64,000 bases of DNA, taken from assembly GCF_020164455.1 (NCBI RefSeq), contig NZ_JAIQWW010000011.1, positions 62,001 to 126,000 of the forward strand. The letters are read 5' to 3'. Numbering within the stretch: the stretch's first letter is position 1; each line of letters begins with the position of its first letter. The notes beneath the pieces were generated by a model, which saw only the letters and a list, made by a program, of their open reading frames with translations, was not told where the DNA came from and ran no database searches. A program made the translations under genes and the position numbers. The stretch comes from Phyllobacterium chamaecytisi. Its GTDB lineage: Bacteria; Pseudomonadota; Alphaproteobacteria; Rhizobiales; Rhizobiaceae. This document shows positions 43,511-53,669 of the stretch, one piece after another.

Positions 43511-43768
43511 ATGACCACACCGTTTCCCTCTGTGACCATCGAAATCCAGCCGGCCGGGAAGTCCCGGAACATCGCATCTGTCCCAGAAGCGGCCGAAGTC
43601 CTGTTGATGGACTGGCCAATCCATGACGGCGTCAAACTGAAGGCGGCAAGGCAGAAATGTCTTGATGCGCTCGATGGTAAGGTAACGATTACGGAGTGCC
43701 GCTCGGCGTTCATCGAAGCGGCCAAAGAGGCTCGCATATTTGTAGATTATCCGGTGAAGAGACTTTAG
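43511..43768 (+). CDS. DUF982 domain protein
   Basis: An 85-residue protein of the DUF982 family, small cytoplasmic proteins almost restricted to rhizobia and relatives. The core AAEVLLMDWPIHDGVKLKAAR, CLDALDGK and AFIEAAKEARIF is typical. Function is unknown. The exact EcfG promoter immediately upstream suggests stress induction. A second member is encoded at 46.7 kb, also with an EcfG-like site upstream. Confidence 0.85.
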   Translation: MTTPFPSVTIEIQPAGKSRNIASVPEAAEVLLMDWPIHDGVKLKAARQKCLDALDGKVTITECRSAFIEAAKEARIFVDYPVKRL

Positions 43769-43769
43769 G

Positions 43770-44399
43770 TCACTCATCAAAGTTGCGCTTGAGAACGCCT
43801 GAGAACATCGGGTTACTGGCTATGTTGTCGGCGATTTCGGTCAGCTTCGGAAAAGATTGCGTGAATTCTTTCCTTCCCGGGCGCCAGTTGCGCATGACTG
43901 CAATATAGAGGTCGATCGCACAGAAGTCATTGCCGAGGAAACAAGGCGTATCGGCGACATCCTCCACATGACCCCACAATGTCTTGCGATATTGATCGAC
44001 AGTCCGCTTGTAATCTCCCTGCGTATTTTTCGGCAATTGCCAGCGAGCCGGATCATCGCTGAAGTTCGACGTCGGGTAGATTTCGCTGACGATGTAAAGG
44101 AGCCATCGCAGGAAGGCCGGCCGTTGTCGGTCGCTGGTTGCAGGCGCGAGTTGTGCATCAGGAAATGCATCGGCCAGATGAAGAATAATCGCTGCGCTTT
44201 CGGTCATGACATCGCCGCCCGGCATGATCAGCGTGGGAACCTGCCCGAGTGGGTTCAATTCCAGCAAACGGTCGCGATCGGGGCCCGGCTCGAGATAGGG
44301 GATCTCCTCGAGTTCGAATTCAGCGCCTGCCTTGAGCAATGCCAATTCGACGATAACCGACCCGCAACCTTCCGATCCGATGAGAACATACTTGCTCAT
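43770..44399 (-). CDS. Glutathione S-transferase family protein
   Basis: A 209-residue GST. The thioredoxin-like N-domain opens with YVLIGSEGCGSVIVELALLKAGAEF and contains NPLGQVPTLIMPGGDVMTESAAI, where the Glu-Ser pair binds glutathione. The C-terminal helical domain has FLGNDFCAIDLYIAVM with the family N-capping Asp. It probably conjugates or reduces electrophiles. It ends 2 bp from the convergent DUF982 gene. Confidence 0.92.
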   Translation of the reverse strand: MSKYVLIGSEGCGSVIVELALLKAGAEFELEEIPYLEPGPDRDRLLELNPLGQVPTLIMPGGDVMTESAAIILHLADAFPDAQLAPATSDRQRPAFLRWLLYIVSEIYPTSNFSDDPARWQLPKNTQGDYKRTVDQYRKTLWGHVEDVADTPCFLGNDFCAIDLYIAVMRNWRPGRKEFTQSFPKLTEIADNIASNPMFSGVLKRNFDE

Positions 44400-44417
44400 T
44401 GCCGCTTCCTAGCTCCA

Positions 44418-44666
44418 TCAGGTCTTGGCGTCATCCTCGACATCGACTTCAGGCCGGTCACTTCCCCTGACCGATTCCTGATGCCATGTGCCATCTGAAG
44501 TCTCATAGCTGATCTGCGCATCCTCGCCGCCAATCTGCTGGCGTTTGGCTGCCTCCCTGGCAGCTCTCAATGCGGCGTCATGGGAGGGAAACTTCTCAGA
44601 CCAGACGTCTCCGAGCTTGTAGGCCCAACCGCCGTCATGGGCATGGACATGATAGGTGAGATGCAT
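44418..44666 (-). CDS. DUF2188 domain protein
   Basis: An 82-residue protein. YHVHAHDGGWAYKLGDVWSEKF with the following ALRAAREAAKRQQ fits the DUF2188 family of small stress-associated proteins. GGGAG eight bases before the ATG at 44664-44666 sets the start; the longer frame to 44714 is less likely. It lies 18 bp upstream of the GST gene on the same strand, so the two may be co-transcribed. Confidence 0.8.
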   Translation of the reverse strand: MHLTYHVHAHDGGWAYKLGDVWSEKFPSHDAALRAAREAAKRQQIGGEDAQISYETSDGTWHQESVRGSDRPEVDVEDDAKT

Positions 44667-44827
44667 GAAAGTTCTCCCATTTGGACCGGCCGATTTGATC
44701 GCACGGTGCAGCATATCAGACGAAAAGAAAATGAACCGCCGAAGATTTTGTTCCAGTCAAAATCCCGATCGATGGCCAAGGTAAATCTTCAGTGATTTGT
44801 CGAACGAGTGGCCGCAGAGTTTAATAC

Positions 44828-44989
44828 AGGTCGTGAACTCATAAATCTGATGGAAATGGCGCCCGAAACGGCTGTAAGCTGCCATGTCGAACCACTCGGC
44901 CAAGGGAAAGAACCCGCCCCTCACGCTTCTCCTCGCATCTTTTTGCCGTTTCAGGCGCCATTTCCATCAGATTTATGAGTTTACGACCT
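44828..44989. repeat. 162-bp element with 45-nt inverted arms
   Basis: Positions 44828-44872 and 44945-44989 are inverted repeats matching at 43 of 45 bases, around a 72-bp centre. The arms contain AACTCATAAATCTGATGG and its complement. The element fills much of the 370-bp gap (44667-45034) before the aldo/keto reductase gene. No coding potential that I trust and no clear target-site duplication were seen. It may be a MITE-like or rhizobial intergenic palindromic element, or act as a large RNA hairpin. Confidence 0.85.
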
Positions 44990-45034
44990 CGCACACTTAT
45001 CTCACGATAAACCAACCAAGCGAAAGGATGGGAC

Positions 45035-45910
45035 ATGTCCAAATCCAATGCAGCGCTTTCGGGCACATTCAGAATTGGCGGAGACATCGAGATCAATCGC
45101 CTCGGCTTCGGCGCCATGCGAATTACTGGTCCAGGGATATGGGGTGAACCGGCCGATCGTGCGGAAGCGATACGCACGTTGAAACGGCTTCCCGAACTTG
45201 GCGTCAATTTCATCGATACCGCCGATTCCTACGGTCCCAATGTCTCCGAAGAGTTGATCAGGGAAGCTTTGCATCCCTATCGCGGTATGTTGATCGCAAC
45301 GAAAGCCGGGCTTGCGCGTACCGGCCCGAACCTGTGGACCCCGCTCGGGCGACCGGAATATTTGATCCAGCAGGCGTATGCGAGCTGCCGCCGGCTGGGT
45401 GTGGAACAGATCGGTCTCTGGCAATTGCACCGGATCGATCCGAAGGTGCCAGGAGACGAGCAGTTTTCGGCGGTAAGGAAGCTCCTTGATGATGGTGTCA
45501 TCCGTCATGCCGGCCTTAGCGAGGTATCGGTTGCCGCCATCAAGGCGGCATCGAAGCATTTCAAAGTGGCGACGGTCCAGAACCGCTATAATCTTGTCGA
45601 TCGAGCCAGCGAGGACGTGCTCGACTATTGCAGCGAAAACAATATCGGTTTCATTCCGTGGTCCCCGCTTGCCGCGGGCGGTCTGGCCAAGCCGGGATCT
45701 CTCCTCGACAAGATGGCTTCGGCGCACGGCGCCGGTCCAAGCCAGATCGCGCTGGCCTGGGTCCTGAAGCGCAGTCCGGTGATACTGCCGATCCCGGGTA
45801 CATCCAGGGCGGCGCATCTGGAGCAAAACATCGCTGCCGCGGCAATCGAACTTTCCAACGAGGAATTCGCCGCGCTCGATGCGGAAGGGAAGGCGTGGAA
45901 GGCCGGCTAA
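45035..45910 (+). CDS. Aldo/keto reductase
   Basis: A 291-residue NADPH-dependent TIM barrel. The catalytic tetrad is visible: Asp and Tyr in [11 protein letters not shown], Lys in LIATKAGL and His in [27 protein letters not shown] is the cofactor-binding end. It reduces aldehydes or ketones; substrate unknown. The 3' end overlaps the convergent Nudix gene by 4 nt. Confidence 0.93.
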   Translation: MSKSNAALSGTFRIGGDIEINRLGFGAMRITGPGIWGEPADRAEAIRTLKRLPELGVNFIDTADSYGPNVSEELIREALHPYRGMLIATKAGLARTGPNLWTPLGRPEYLIQQAYASCRRLGVEQIGLWQLHRIDPKVPGDEQFSAVRKLLDDGVIRHAGLSEVSVAAIKAASKHFKVATVQNRYNLVDRASEDVLDYCSENNIGFIPWSPLAAGGLAKPGSLLDKMASAHGAGPSQIALAWVLKRSPVILPIPGTSRAAHLEQNIAAAAIELSNEEFAALDAEGKAWKAG

Positions 45911-46377
45911 TCAATCCGGGGCGCAAGCATTTCCTGAAGGCGATCAAGGAGCGGGCGCTGGCCCGCGATGATTTTCCGGTGCGCCTCATCGAATGAAAAC
46001 CACTGAGCGCGATCGACTTCCGGAAAGATTTCCTTGCGTCCGCTCCGAGGCGGCCATTCGATTTCAAAGGTATTGCTGACGAGTCCGGTCACGTCGAAAT
46101 CGCCTTCGAGCGCAAATCCGGTCACAACCTTGCCGCCTGCTTGGCGGATGGAACCCAGAGACTGGAGTCCTCCATCAAGAACCATGCCTGTTTCCTCGGC
46201 AAATTCGCGTCGCGCCGTCAGTTCCGGATCATCGCCTTCGCTATACTCGCCTTTCGGAATAGACCAGACCGAAAGATCCTTGTTACGCCAGAAGGGGCCG
46301 CCGGGATGCACCAGCAATACCTCACGATCGTTGCCGGTCTGGCGGTACATGAGAATGCCGGCGCTCTGTTTTGCCAT
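45907..46377 (-). CDS. Nudix hydrolase
   Basis: A 156-residue Nudix protein. The Nudix box is [22 protein letters not shown], described by its ends GEYSEG and REFAEETG; the metal-binding REFAEE is intact, while the first conserved Glu is replaced by Asp. Members hydrolyse nucleoside diphosphates linked to other groups, such as diadenosine polyphosphates or oxidised nucleotides. GAGGAG before the ATG at 46375-46377 fixes the start. Confidence 0.9.
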   Translation of the reverse strand: MAKQSAGILMYRQTGNDREVLLVHPGGPFWRNKDLSVWSIPKGEYSEGDDPELTARREFAEETGMVLDGGLQSLGSIRQAGGKVVTGFALEGDFDVTGLVSNTFEIEWPPRSGRKEIFPEVDRAQWFSFDEAHRKIIAGQRPLLDRLQEMLAPRID

Positions 46378-46563
46378 GGGGCTCTCCTCGGGTCACCTGA
46401 TCTGAACCGCTTTGGCAAGCGGGAACAAGAACAAGGCCAGAACCAATAATCCGGCGGGACTATGGAACGATTGAAATAGGTGTATCGTCCGAATTGAGGT
46501 ATTGCGGGGTAAATGCAAATCTGAGATCATCGCTCATCCTAGAAGTCCAAATAAAAAGACCAG

Positions 46564-46588
46564 GGAACAGGAGGAAACATAGTTCGTA
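46564..46588 (+). promoter_or_regulatory. EcfG-like promoter before the second DUF982 gene
   Basis: GGAAC at 46564-46568, 16 bp, then CGTA at 46585-46588 (one mismatch from CGTT), 82 bp before the ATG at 46671. A second near match, GGAAC-N17-CGTC, lies at 46464-46489. Both would drive the DUF982 gene. The rest of the 46378-46670 gap shows nothing else. Confidence 0.45.
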
Positions 46589-46670
46589 ATTCTCGATGGA
46601 GTACAACTATGATTTCGAATTCAAGCTACGCAAATATCGCTGTTTCGTACAAAACGGGGGGCAGCGGGTC

Positions 46671-46928
46671 ATGAACGACAAGTCTTTTTCATCTCCAGTA
46701 CTGATCAGTCTCGGTGCCATGGGGCTTCGCCTCGTCTCTTCGGCGTGGGAGGCATTGGAGTGTCTGAAGAACCAATGGCCGCAGCAGGATGGGGTCGAAT
46801 ACCGGCGTGCCACGCGAATGTGCCGGGATGCCCTCGAAGGCTGGATGCCGCCGGCAAAGGCAAGGCAAGCATTCGTCATTGCCGCGCAGCGCGCGGGTGT
46901 GTTGATAGGCAAGCCCACGTTGAAATGA
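46671..46928 (+). CDS. DUF982 domain protein
   Basis: An 85-residue DUF982 protein, the same length as the one at 43.5 kb. SAWEALECLKNQWPQQDGVEYRRA, CRDALEGWMPP and AFVIAAQRAGVLI follow the family pattern. The ATG at 46671 is preferred because it matches the family start; the frame is open from an ATG at 46596, which would add 25 residues unlike the family. Function unknown. Confidence 0.8.
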   Translation: MNDKSFSSPVLISLGAMGLRLVSSAWEALECLKNQWPQQDGVEYRRATRMCRDALEGWMPPAKARQAFVIAAQRAGVLIGKPTLK

Positions 46929-46967
46929 GCTGAAGTGGCGTGGGGTTGCTGCAGCGCATACTCCTGT

Positions 46968-46994
46968 CTCGCGCCGTCCGCATGGGCGCGAGAA
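46968..46994. terminator. GC-rich stem-loop upstream of pstS
   Basis: TCTCGCGCC (46968-46976) and GGCGCGAGA (46986-46994) form a perfect 9-bp stem with a 9-nt loop, 40 bp after the DUF982 stop. No T run follows, so rho-independent termination is uncertain. Apart from this and the Pho boxes, the 390-bp gap (46929-47318) shows no gene. Confidence 0.45.
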
Positions 46995-47223
46995 TTAGAG
47001 TTCTGACCGTCTTTTTGCACTAGCGCAGAGATGACGCAGCTGTGCAAAGCGGCTTTTGTCGCTTGCGGTTGCAAAAGCTGTCGCAATTCTCCCGAAGGAT
47101 GTTATTGAAATCGTTGAATCTTTGACGGTCACCTATCTTGGGGTTGATGCGAACAGCCGGCTTACAATTCATTTAATTGAACAATTTCAATTTGTTAGGG
47201 CGCGTGTTTCCGCGACCCTCTCG

Positions 47224-47263
47224 TTGTGACCAAACTGTAATATATCTGTCACAAGACTGTTAT
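47224..47263 (+). promoter_or_regulatory. Pho box, four 11-bp-phased half-sites, upstream of pstS
   Basis: TTGTGAC (47224-47230), CTGTAAT (47235-47241), CTGTCAC (47246-47252) and CTGTTAT (47257-47263) are spaced exactly 11 bp apart. CTGTAATATATCTGTCAC fits the PhoB consensus closely. It lies 55 bp before the pstS start. Four half-sites allow two PhoB dimers to bind in tandem and activate the pst operon under phosphate limitation. Confidence 0.88.
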
Positions 47264-47318
47264 AAACCTTCTGTAGACAGCGCTTACTTCAACAGTTTTT
47301 TCTAACGGGAGTAAAACG

Positions 47319-48359
47319 ATGAACAAGCTTCTAACTACAGCCGCAGTGCTTGCGATCGCCGTAGGCGCGTCCACGGTTGCAGCGTCTGCACGCGACCAGG
47401 TCCAGGTGTCGGGCTCTTCGACGGTCCTGCCATACGCCAAGATCGTTGCCGAAACCTTCGGTGAAACATATCCTAATTTCAAGACGCCAGTCGTTGAATC
47501 CGGTGGTTCCGGCGCAGGCATCAAGGAATTCTGCAAAGGCGTTGGCGAAGACACTGTCGACGTTGCCAATTCATCCCGCCCAATCAAGGAAAGTGAATTG
47601 AAGTCTTGCGCCGATGCAGGCGTCAAGGACGTCCAGGAAATCCGTATCGGCTACGATGGCATCGTTTTCGCCACCGACATCAAGGGTCCGGATTGGGCTT
47701 TGGCGCCAAAGGACATCTACACAGCGCTTGCCGCCCAGATCGTTGTTGACGGCAAACTTGTCGCCAATCCAAACACCAAGTGGAACCAGGTGAACCCGGC
47801 TCTCCCGGACTGGGATATTGCCGCTTACATTCCTGGCGAAAAGCACGGCACACGCGAAGTTTTCGAAGAGAAGCTGATGACCGGTGGCTGTAAAGCTACT
47901 GGGGCTGCCGATGCGATCAAGAAACTCGGCCTCGACGAAAAGGCCGCTGCTGCTGCCTGCGTCAAGATCCGTAAGGATGGCAAGGCAATCGATATCGATG
48001 GCGATTATCCGGAAACGCTGGCTCGTATCGATGCCAACAAGACCGGCGTTGGCGTATTCGGCCTCGCTTTTTACGAAAACAATGCCGACAAGCTGAAGGT
48101 TGCTACGGTTGAAGGTGTTGTTCCGAGCACGGAAACCATTTCTTCCGGCAAATATCCGGTTTCGCGCCCGCTGTTCTTCTACGTCAAGAAGGCCCATCTC
48201 GGTGTCATTCCTGGTCTGAAGGAGTATGTCGACTTCTTCCTCAACGATCAGATGATCGGCCCAGACAGCCCGCTCGTCGAGTACGGCCTGGTTGCTGCCC
48301 CGGATGCAGAACGCAAAGCCCAGCGCGATGCATTTGCTGCCGGCACAACAATGAAGTAA
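47319..48359 (+). CDS. pstS: Phosphate ABC transporter substrate-binding protein PstS
   Basis: A 346-residue periplasmic phosphate receptor. The signal peptide (MNKLLTTAAVLAIAVGAS) is cleaved near ASA. Phosphate-contacting segments VSGSSTVLPYAK, GSGAGIKEFCKG and DVANSSRP are present. It has an unusual but family-consistent insertion near KLMTGGCKATGAAD. GGGAG at 47310-47314 region precedes the ATG. It is followed by a hairpin with a T run before pstC, so it can be made in excess. Confidence 0.96.
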   Translation: MNKLLTTAAVLAIAVGASTVAASARDQVQVSGSSTVLPYAKIVAETFGETYPNFKTPVVESGGSGAGIKEFCKGVGEDTVDVANSSRPIKESELKSCADAGVKDVQEIRIGYDGIVFATDIKGPDWALAPKDIYTALAAQIVVDGKLVANPNTKWNQVNPALPDWDIAAYIPGEKHGTREVFEEKLMTGGCKATGAADAIKKLGLDEKAAAAACVKIRKDGKAIDIDGDYPETLARIDANKTGVGVFGLAFYENNADKLKVATVEGVVPSTETISSGKYPVSRPLFFYVKKAHLGVIPGLKEYVDFFLNDQMIGPDSPLVEYGLVAAPDAERKAQRDAFAAGTTMK

Positions 48360-48373
48360 GCTTCGGCTTACGT

Positions 48374-48407
48374 AAACGGGCGGCTTCGGCTGCCCGTTTA
48401 TCTTTTT
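48374..48407 (+). terminator. Terminator-like hairpin between pstS and pstC
   Basis: AAACGGGC (48374-48381) and GCCCGTTT (48392-48399) form an 8-bp stem with a 10-nt loop, followed by ATCTTTTT. It lies 14 bp after the pstS stop and 37 bp before pstC, which suggests partial termination so that receptor exceeds permease. Confidence 0.8.
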
Positions 48408-48444
48408 AATTGACGTGAATTTTGCGGGACGGGGAAGATCCTAG

Positions 48445-49911
48445 ATGTCCACTTTAATGGTGCTTGTGATTGTCATAGCGATTGCCGCGGCAGGATATTT
48501 CATCGGCCGCCAGCGCGCTGTCAGCAAAGAGGGCGGAAACGTCAAGCCGCATTCCCTGCCGCATTATCATGGATGGTGGGTTTTCCTTGCTTCTGCGCTG
48601 CCAGCTATCCTTTTTATCGCGGTGTGGGCCGCCGCGACAGGGGTTTACCTCGAGCGTTCAGCCATTGCCGAACTGCCAACGCGCACAGCCGACACCGTCA
48701 TTGCCAGTCAAAGCCTTGAGCTCGGCATGGTCAGCGGGATTGCTCGCGGCCTGGACAAGCTCAGCGATGCAGAACGGGCCAATCTTCCGCAAACCTTTGC
48801 AGAGTTGCAGCCGCTTCTCGCCAGCAAGGGTGTGGCGCTTGCGACTGAGGGTCAGGACTATATGATCCCCATCGCCACCGAGTGGAACAGGAACACCGCC
48901 TGGGCGAGCAGTATAGGCGGAATTGTCGCGATAGTGCTGGCACTCGCCGGCGCGGTCTTCGGCCTCTCCGGCGTCCATGTCCGGGCGCGGGCCCGCAACA
49001 ATGTGGAACGTGTTATCCTTGGCGCGCTCATGGCGGCGTCGGGTATCGCCATTCTGACTACCATCGGCATCATCCTGTCGATGCTGTTCCAGACAATAAC
49101 CTTCTTCCAATCGGTGTCGCCTTCGACGTTCTTTTTCGGCACGGTCTGGGATCCGCGCTTTGCAGCGGCGGGTTCCGGCGGTTCGCAAGGGCAGTTCGGG
49201 CTGATCCCATTGCTCGCCGGCACGCTTTATATCGCGTTCGTGGCCATGCTGTTCGCCGTCCCGGTCGGCCTGTTTGCGGCAATCTACATGGCGGAATATG
49301 CCAGCCGCAGCGTACGTTCCGTCGTCAAGCCGCTGCTTGAGGTGCTGGCCGGTATCCCGACGATCGTCTATGGCTTCTTCGCGCTCGTCACAGTCGGTCC
49401 ATTCCTGCGCGATCTCAGCGCAGCACTTTCCGGTGGTTATGCCTTTATCCAGGCGCAGAGCGTGCTGACTGCAGGCATCGTCATGGGTGTCATGCTGATC
49501 CCGTTCGTCTCGTCGCTTTCCGATGACATCATCACCGCGGTTCCTGGTTCGCTGCGCGATGGATCGCTGGGTCTCGGTTCAACCAAGTCCGAAACAATCC
49601 GCCGTGTTGTTCTTCCGGCAGCCTTGCCGGGCATCGTTGGTGCGCTGCTTTTGACCGCGTCGCGTGCCATCGGCGAAACCATGATCGTTGTGCTGGCGGC
49701 CGGTGTTGCCGCCAACCTCAACATCAACCCTTTCGAAGCGATGACGACGATAACCGTCAAGATCGTCAACCAGCTGACGGGCGATCTCGAATTCAACTCA
49801 CCGCAAACGCTGGTGGCGTTCGCCTTGGGCCTCACCCTCTTTTTCATCACTCTGGCGATGAACATCTTTGCGCTCTACATCGTGCGTAAATATCGGGAGC
49901 AGTACGAATGA
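48445..49911 (+). CDS. pstC: Phosphate ABC transporter permease PstC
   Basis: A 488-residue inner-membrane protein, longer than enterobacterial PstC because of an extended N-terminal region of about 170 residues, as is usual in rhizobia. The core has LEVLAGIPTIVYGFFALVTVGPFLRD and the EAA-type loop SLGLGSTKSETIRRVVLPAALPGIVG. It forms the phosphate channel with PstA and shares a 4-nt ATGA overlap with its gene. Confidence 0.95.
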   Translation: MSTLMVLVIVIAIAAAGYFIGRQRAVSKEGGNVKPHSLPHYHGWWVFLASALPAILFIAVWAAATGVYLERSAIAELPTRTADTVIASQSLELGMVSGIARGLDKLSDAERANLPQTFAELQPLLASKGVALATEGQDYMIPIATEWNRNTAWASSIGGIVAIVLALAGAVFGLSGVHVRARARNNVERVILGALMAASGIAILTTIGIILSMLFQTITFFQSVSPSTFFFGTVWDPRFAAAGSGGSQGQFGLIPLLAGTLYIAFVAMLFAVPVGLFAAIYMAEYASRSVRSVVKPLLEVLAGIPTIVYGFFALVTVGPFLRDLSAALSGGYAFIQAQSVLTAGIVMGVMLIPFVSSLSDDIITAVPGSLRDGSLGLGSTKSETIRRVVLPAALPGIVGALLLTASRAIGETMIVVLAAGVAANLNINPFEAMTTITVKIVNQLTGDLEFNSPQTLVAFALGLTLFFITLAMNIFALYIVRKYREQYE

Positions 49912-51227
49912 CCGACATAGCCCTCAATCCCGCTGCACCAGCATCTGCACGTCCGGCGCGCCGTGACATCGGGCTCAAGCGCCGTTATGCCGCCGAACGC
50001 CGTTTCAAGCTCTACGGTATCGCCGCGATTGCCATCGGTCTCTTCTTCCTGGTCGCCTTGATGTATTCGGTGTTTTCCAACGGTTACACGGCCTTCTGGC
50101 AGACCGAGGTCAATCTTGCGATCAATCTCGACCCGAAGATCATCGATCCCGACAACAAGCGTGCGACTGATCCGAACGTTTTGCTGACAGCCAATTATCC
50201 GATCCTGGCGCGCAATGCACTGGCGGAAAAACTGGGCGTGCCGGCGACGAACAAACCCGCGATGCGTGAACTCGGCAAGCTGTTCTCGGAAGGCGTGCGC
50301 GGACAATTGCGCGACCTCGTCGTCGCCAATCCTTCGCTGATCGGCACGACGCAGAGCGTCTGGGTGCTGACTGGTGCGGATATCGATTCCGCCTTCAAGG
50401 GCCAGATCGATCTGACCGTCGATCAGACCCGTCGCAAGGTTTCAGACCAGCAGGTCGAGTGGATGAACAAGCTGAAGGGTGAGGGCGCGATGTCCCAACG
50501 CTTCAATACCGGCCTCTTCACCTATGGCGCGTCGAGCCGCCCCGAGACATCCGGTCTTGGCGTTGCGCTCATCGGCTCGCTCTACATGATGCTGATTGTC
50601 CTGTGTCTCGCTCTGCCAATTGGCGTCGCTGCATCCATCTATCTTGAGGAATACGCCAAGAAGAGCCGGCTGACGGACATCATCGAGGTCAACATCAATA
50701 ATCTTGCGGCTGTTCCGTCGATCGTGTTCGGCCTTCTCGGATTGGCCGTCTTCATCAACTTCTTCCACATGCCGCGCTCGGCCTCGCTGGTCGGCGGTAT
50801 GGTGCTGACGCTGATGACATTGCCGACGATCATCATCGCGACACGCGCAGCGTTGCGAGCCGTTCCGCCATCGATCCGCGCGGCGGCTCTGGGCGTCGGA
50901 GCGTCGAAGACCCAGATGGTTTTCCACCACGTCCTGCCGCTGGCCGCCCCCGGCATCCTGACCGGCACGATCATCGGTCTTGCACATGCTCTCGGTGAAA
51001 CAGCGCCGCTGCTTCTGATCGGCATGGTCGCTTTCGTCGCCAACAGTCCGGTGACGCCGCTCGATCCTTCCACGGCGCTGCCAGTGCAGATCTACATGTG
51101 GGCCAACGAGGCGGAGCGCGCCTTTGTCGAGCGTACGTCTGGCGCTATCATCGTGTTGTTGATTTTCCTCGCGGTCATGAACATCACAGCTATCATTCTG
51201 CGTCGCCGCTTCGAGCGGCGGTGGTAA
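49908..51227 (+). CDS. pstA: Phosphate ABC transporter permease PstA
   Basis: A 439-residue inner-membrane protein with a long N-terminal extension ahead of the usual six-helix core. [23 protein letters not shown] and [27 protein letters not shown] are the conserved core segments. It is the second half of the phosphate channel. The start overlaps the pstC stop. Confidence 0.95.
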   Translation: MTDIALNPAAPASARPARRDIGLKRRYAAERRFKLYGIAAIAIGLFFLVALMYSVFSNGYTAFWQTEVNLAINLDPKIIDPDNKRATDPNVLLTANYPILARNALAEKLGVPATNKPAMRELGKLFSEGVRGQLRDLVVANPSLIGTTQSVWVLTGADIDSAFKGQIDLTVDQTRRKVSDQQVEWMNKLKGEGAMSQRFNTGLFTYGASSRPETSGLGVALIGSLYMMLIVLCLALPIGVAASIYLEEYAKKSRLTDIIEVNINNLAAVPSIVFGLLGLAVFINFFHMPRSASLVGGMVLTLMTLPTIIIATRAALRAVPPSIRAAALGVGASKTQMVFHHVLPLAAPGILTGTIIGLAHALGETAPLLLIGMVAFVANSPVTPLDPSTALPVQIYMWANEAERAFVERTSGAIIVLLIFLAVMNITAIILRRRFERRW

Positions 51228-51249
51228 CGGGTCGGGAAAGGCTCTAATT

Positions 51250-52071
<822 letters not shown>

Positions 52072-52093
52072 TCACGGGAAAGAGGTTGATATC

Positions 52094-52825
52094 ATGACCG
52101 AACAGACAGCACAGCACACCGTCCGTTCCTACGACGACGAACTGAAATTCCTGACGCACAAGATCGCCGAGATGGGCGGGCATGCGGAACGCATGGTCGA
52201 GCAGGCCGTCGCTGCCATGGTCAATTCCGACAACGCCCTGGCACAGCGGGTGATCTCGGACGATTTGATCCTTGATGCCGGTCAACGCGAGATCGACGAA
52301 AAGGCGATTACCATCATCGGCAAGCGTCAGCCCATGGCTGTCGACCTGCGCGAAGTCATCGGCACGATCCGCATTTCATCGGATCTGGAACGCATCGGCG
52401 ATCTCGGCAAGAACATTGCCAAGCGGGTGGTTGCGGTTACCGATACGAGGCAGACGCTCTCCGTCTATCGTGGGTTGCAGACCATTGCCGAACTGGCCTT
52501 GACGCAGCTCAAGGACGTGCTCGACGCCTACGCCACACGTTCGGTCGCGCAGGTCAATATCGTGCGCGAGCGCGACGACGAGATCGATGCGCTCTATACC
52601 TCATTGTTCCGCGAACTTCTGACCTACATGATGGAAGATCCGCGCAATATCTCTGCCTGCACGCATCTACTTTTCTGTGCAAAGAATATCGAACGCATCG
52701 GCGATCATGCGACGAATATAGCAGAGACAGTTTATTATATTGTGACGGGAACGCAGCTTCCTGCAGAGCGCCCGAAGGAAGACCAATCCCACACCATCGT
52801 GGTGGACGAACCTCTCGCATCCTAG
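52094..52825 (+). CDS. phoU: Phosphate signalling protein PhoU
   Basis: A 243-residue helical protein with two PhoU repeats: GHAERMVEQAVAAMVNSD with DAGQREIDEKA, and LLFCAKNIERIGDHATNIAE. The acidic metal-binding motifs ExxxD are conserved. It restrains the Pho response when phosphate is plentiful and acts with the Pst transporter and the histidine kinase PhoR. It follows pstB by 22 bp, with GAGG before the start. Confidence 0.96.
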   Translation: MTEQTAQHTVRSYDDELKFLTHKIAEMGGHAERMVEQAVAAMVNSDNALAQRVISDDLILDAGQREIDEKAITIIGKRQPMAVDLREVIGTIRISSDLERIGDLGKNIAKRVVAVTDTRQTLSVYRGLQTIAELALTQLKDVLDAYATRSVAQVNIVRERDDEIDALYTSLFRELLTYMMEDPRNISACTHLLFCAKNIERIGDHATNIAETVYYIVTGTQLPAERPKEDQSHTIVVDEPLAS

Positions 52826-52841
52826 TTTTCAAAGGTAGAAA

Positions 52842-53528
52842 ATGGCTATAGCTCCCAAAATCACCGTTGTGGAAGACGAGGAAGCCTTGAGCGTCCTCCT
52901 CAGGTACAATCTTGAAGCTGAAGGCTATGCAGTCGAGACGATCGCACGCGGCGATGAAGCGGAAATAGCCTTGCGGGAGAAAGTGCCGGATCTGTTGATC
53001 CTGGACTGGATGCTGCCGGGCCTTTCCGGAATCGAACTCTGCCGACGGCTGAGAGCCCGCCGCGAAACGGAAATCCTGCCGATCATCATGCTGACGGCAC
53101 GCGGCGAGGAAAGCGAGCGGGTGCGCGGCCTCGCGACTGGCGCGGACGATTACATGGTCAAACCGTTCTCTACACCGGAGCTGCTTGCACGCATCAAATC
53201 CATGCTGCGCAGGGTCAATCCAAGCCTTCTGTCGCATGTGCTGAGCTTTGGCGACCTCAAGCTCGACCGCGAGCAACATCGCGTCTACCGCAAGGAACGC
53301 GAACTCAAACTCGGTCCGACGGAATTCCGCCTTCTGGAATTCCTGATGCAATCTCCCGGCCGTGTCTTCTCGCGCGGTCAGCTGCTCGACAATGTTTGGG
53401 GCGCCGACATCTATGTGGATGACCGCACCGTCGATGTGCATGTCGGACGCTTGCGCAAGGCCATCAATATTGGCCGCTCAATCGATCCTATCCGCACAGT
53501 GCGCGGCGCGGGATATTCATTCGGCTAA
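52842..53528 (+). CDS. phoB: Phosphate regulon response regulator PhoB
   Basis: A 228-residue OmpR/PhoB-type regulator. The receiver domain has the acidic pair in VVEDEEA, phospho-acceptor Asp55 in LLILDWMLP, and Lys in YMVKPFS. The winged helix ends in DDRTVDVHVGRLRKAIN and VRGAGYSFG. It should bind the Pho boxes upstream of pstS, giving positive feedback. No phoR lies beside it in this window. Confidence 0.96.
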   Translation: MAIAPKITVVEDEEALSVLLRYNLEAEGYAVETIARGDEAEIALREKVPDLLILDWMLPGLSGIELCRRLRARRETEILPIIMLTARGEESERVRGLATGADDYMVKPFSTPELLARIKSMLRRVNPSLLSHVLSFGDLKLDREQHRVYRKERELKLGPTEFRLLEFLMQSPGRVFSRGQLLDNVWGADIYVDDRTVDVHVGRLRKAINIGRSIDPIRTVRGAGYSFG

Positions 53529-53568
53529 TTTATTGCAGGCAACAGGGTTATCTTTCCAGTCAGACCAA

Positions 53569-53593
53569 GGAACCATTGTCCAGCACCTTCGTT
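53569..53593 (+). promoter_or_regulatory. EcfG-type promoter before the DUF892 gene
   Basis: GGAAC at 53569-53573, 16 bp, CGTT at 53590-53593: exact consensus, 76 bp upstream of the gene start. It lies downstream of phoB, so the stress gene has its own promoter. Confidence 0.75.
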
Positions 53594-53669
53594 ACTCCCG
53601 CGGTCGATTACTTGCGCAGCCTCAGATTGCGTTTAATCGCGAAACCGCCAAACGAATGGGAGTCTTACA

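Noticed and set aside
44839-45213. Small protein genes inside the 44.8-kb inverted repeat
   Set aside because: The frames run through the repeat arms and antisense to the reductase start, with no ribosome site or domain.
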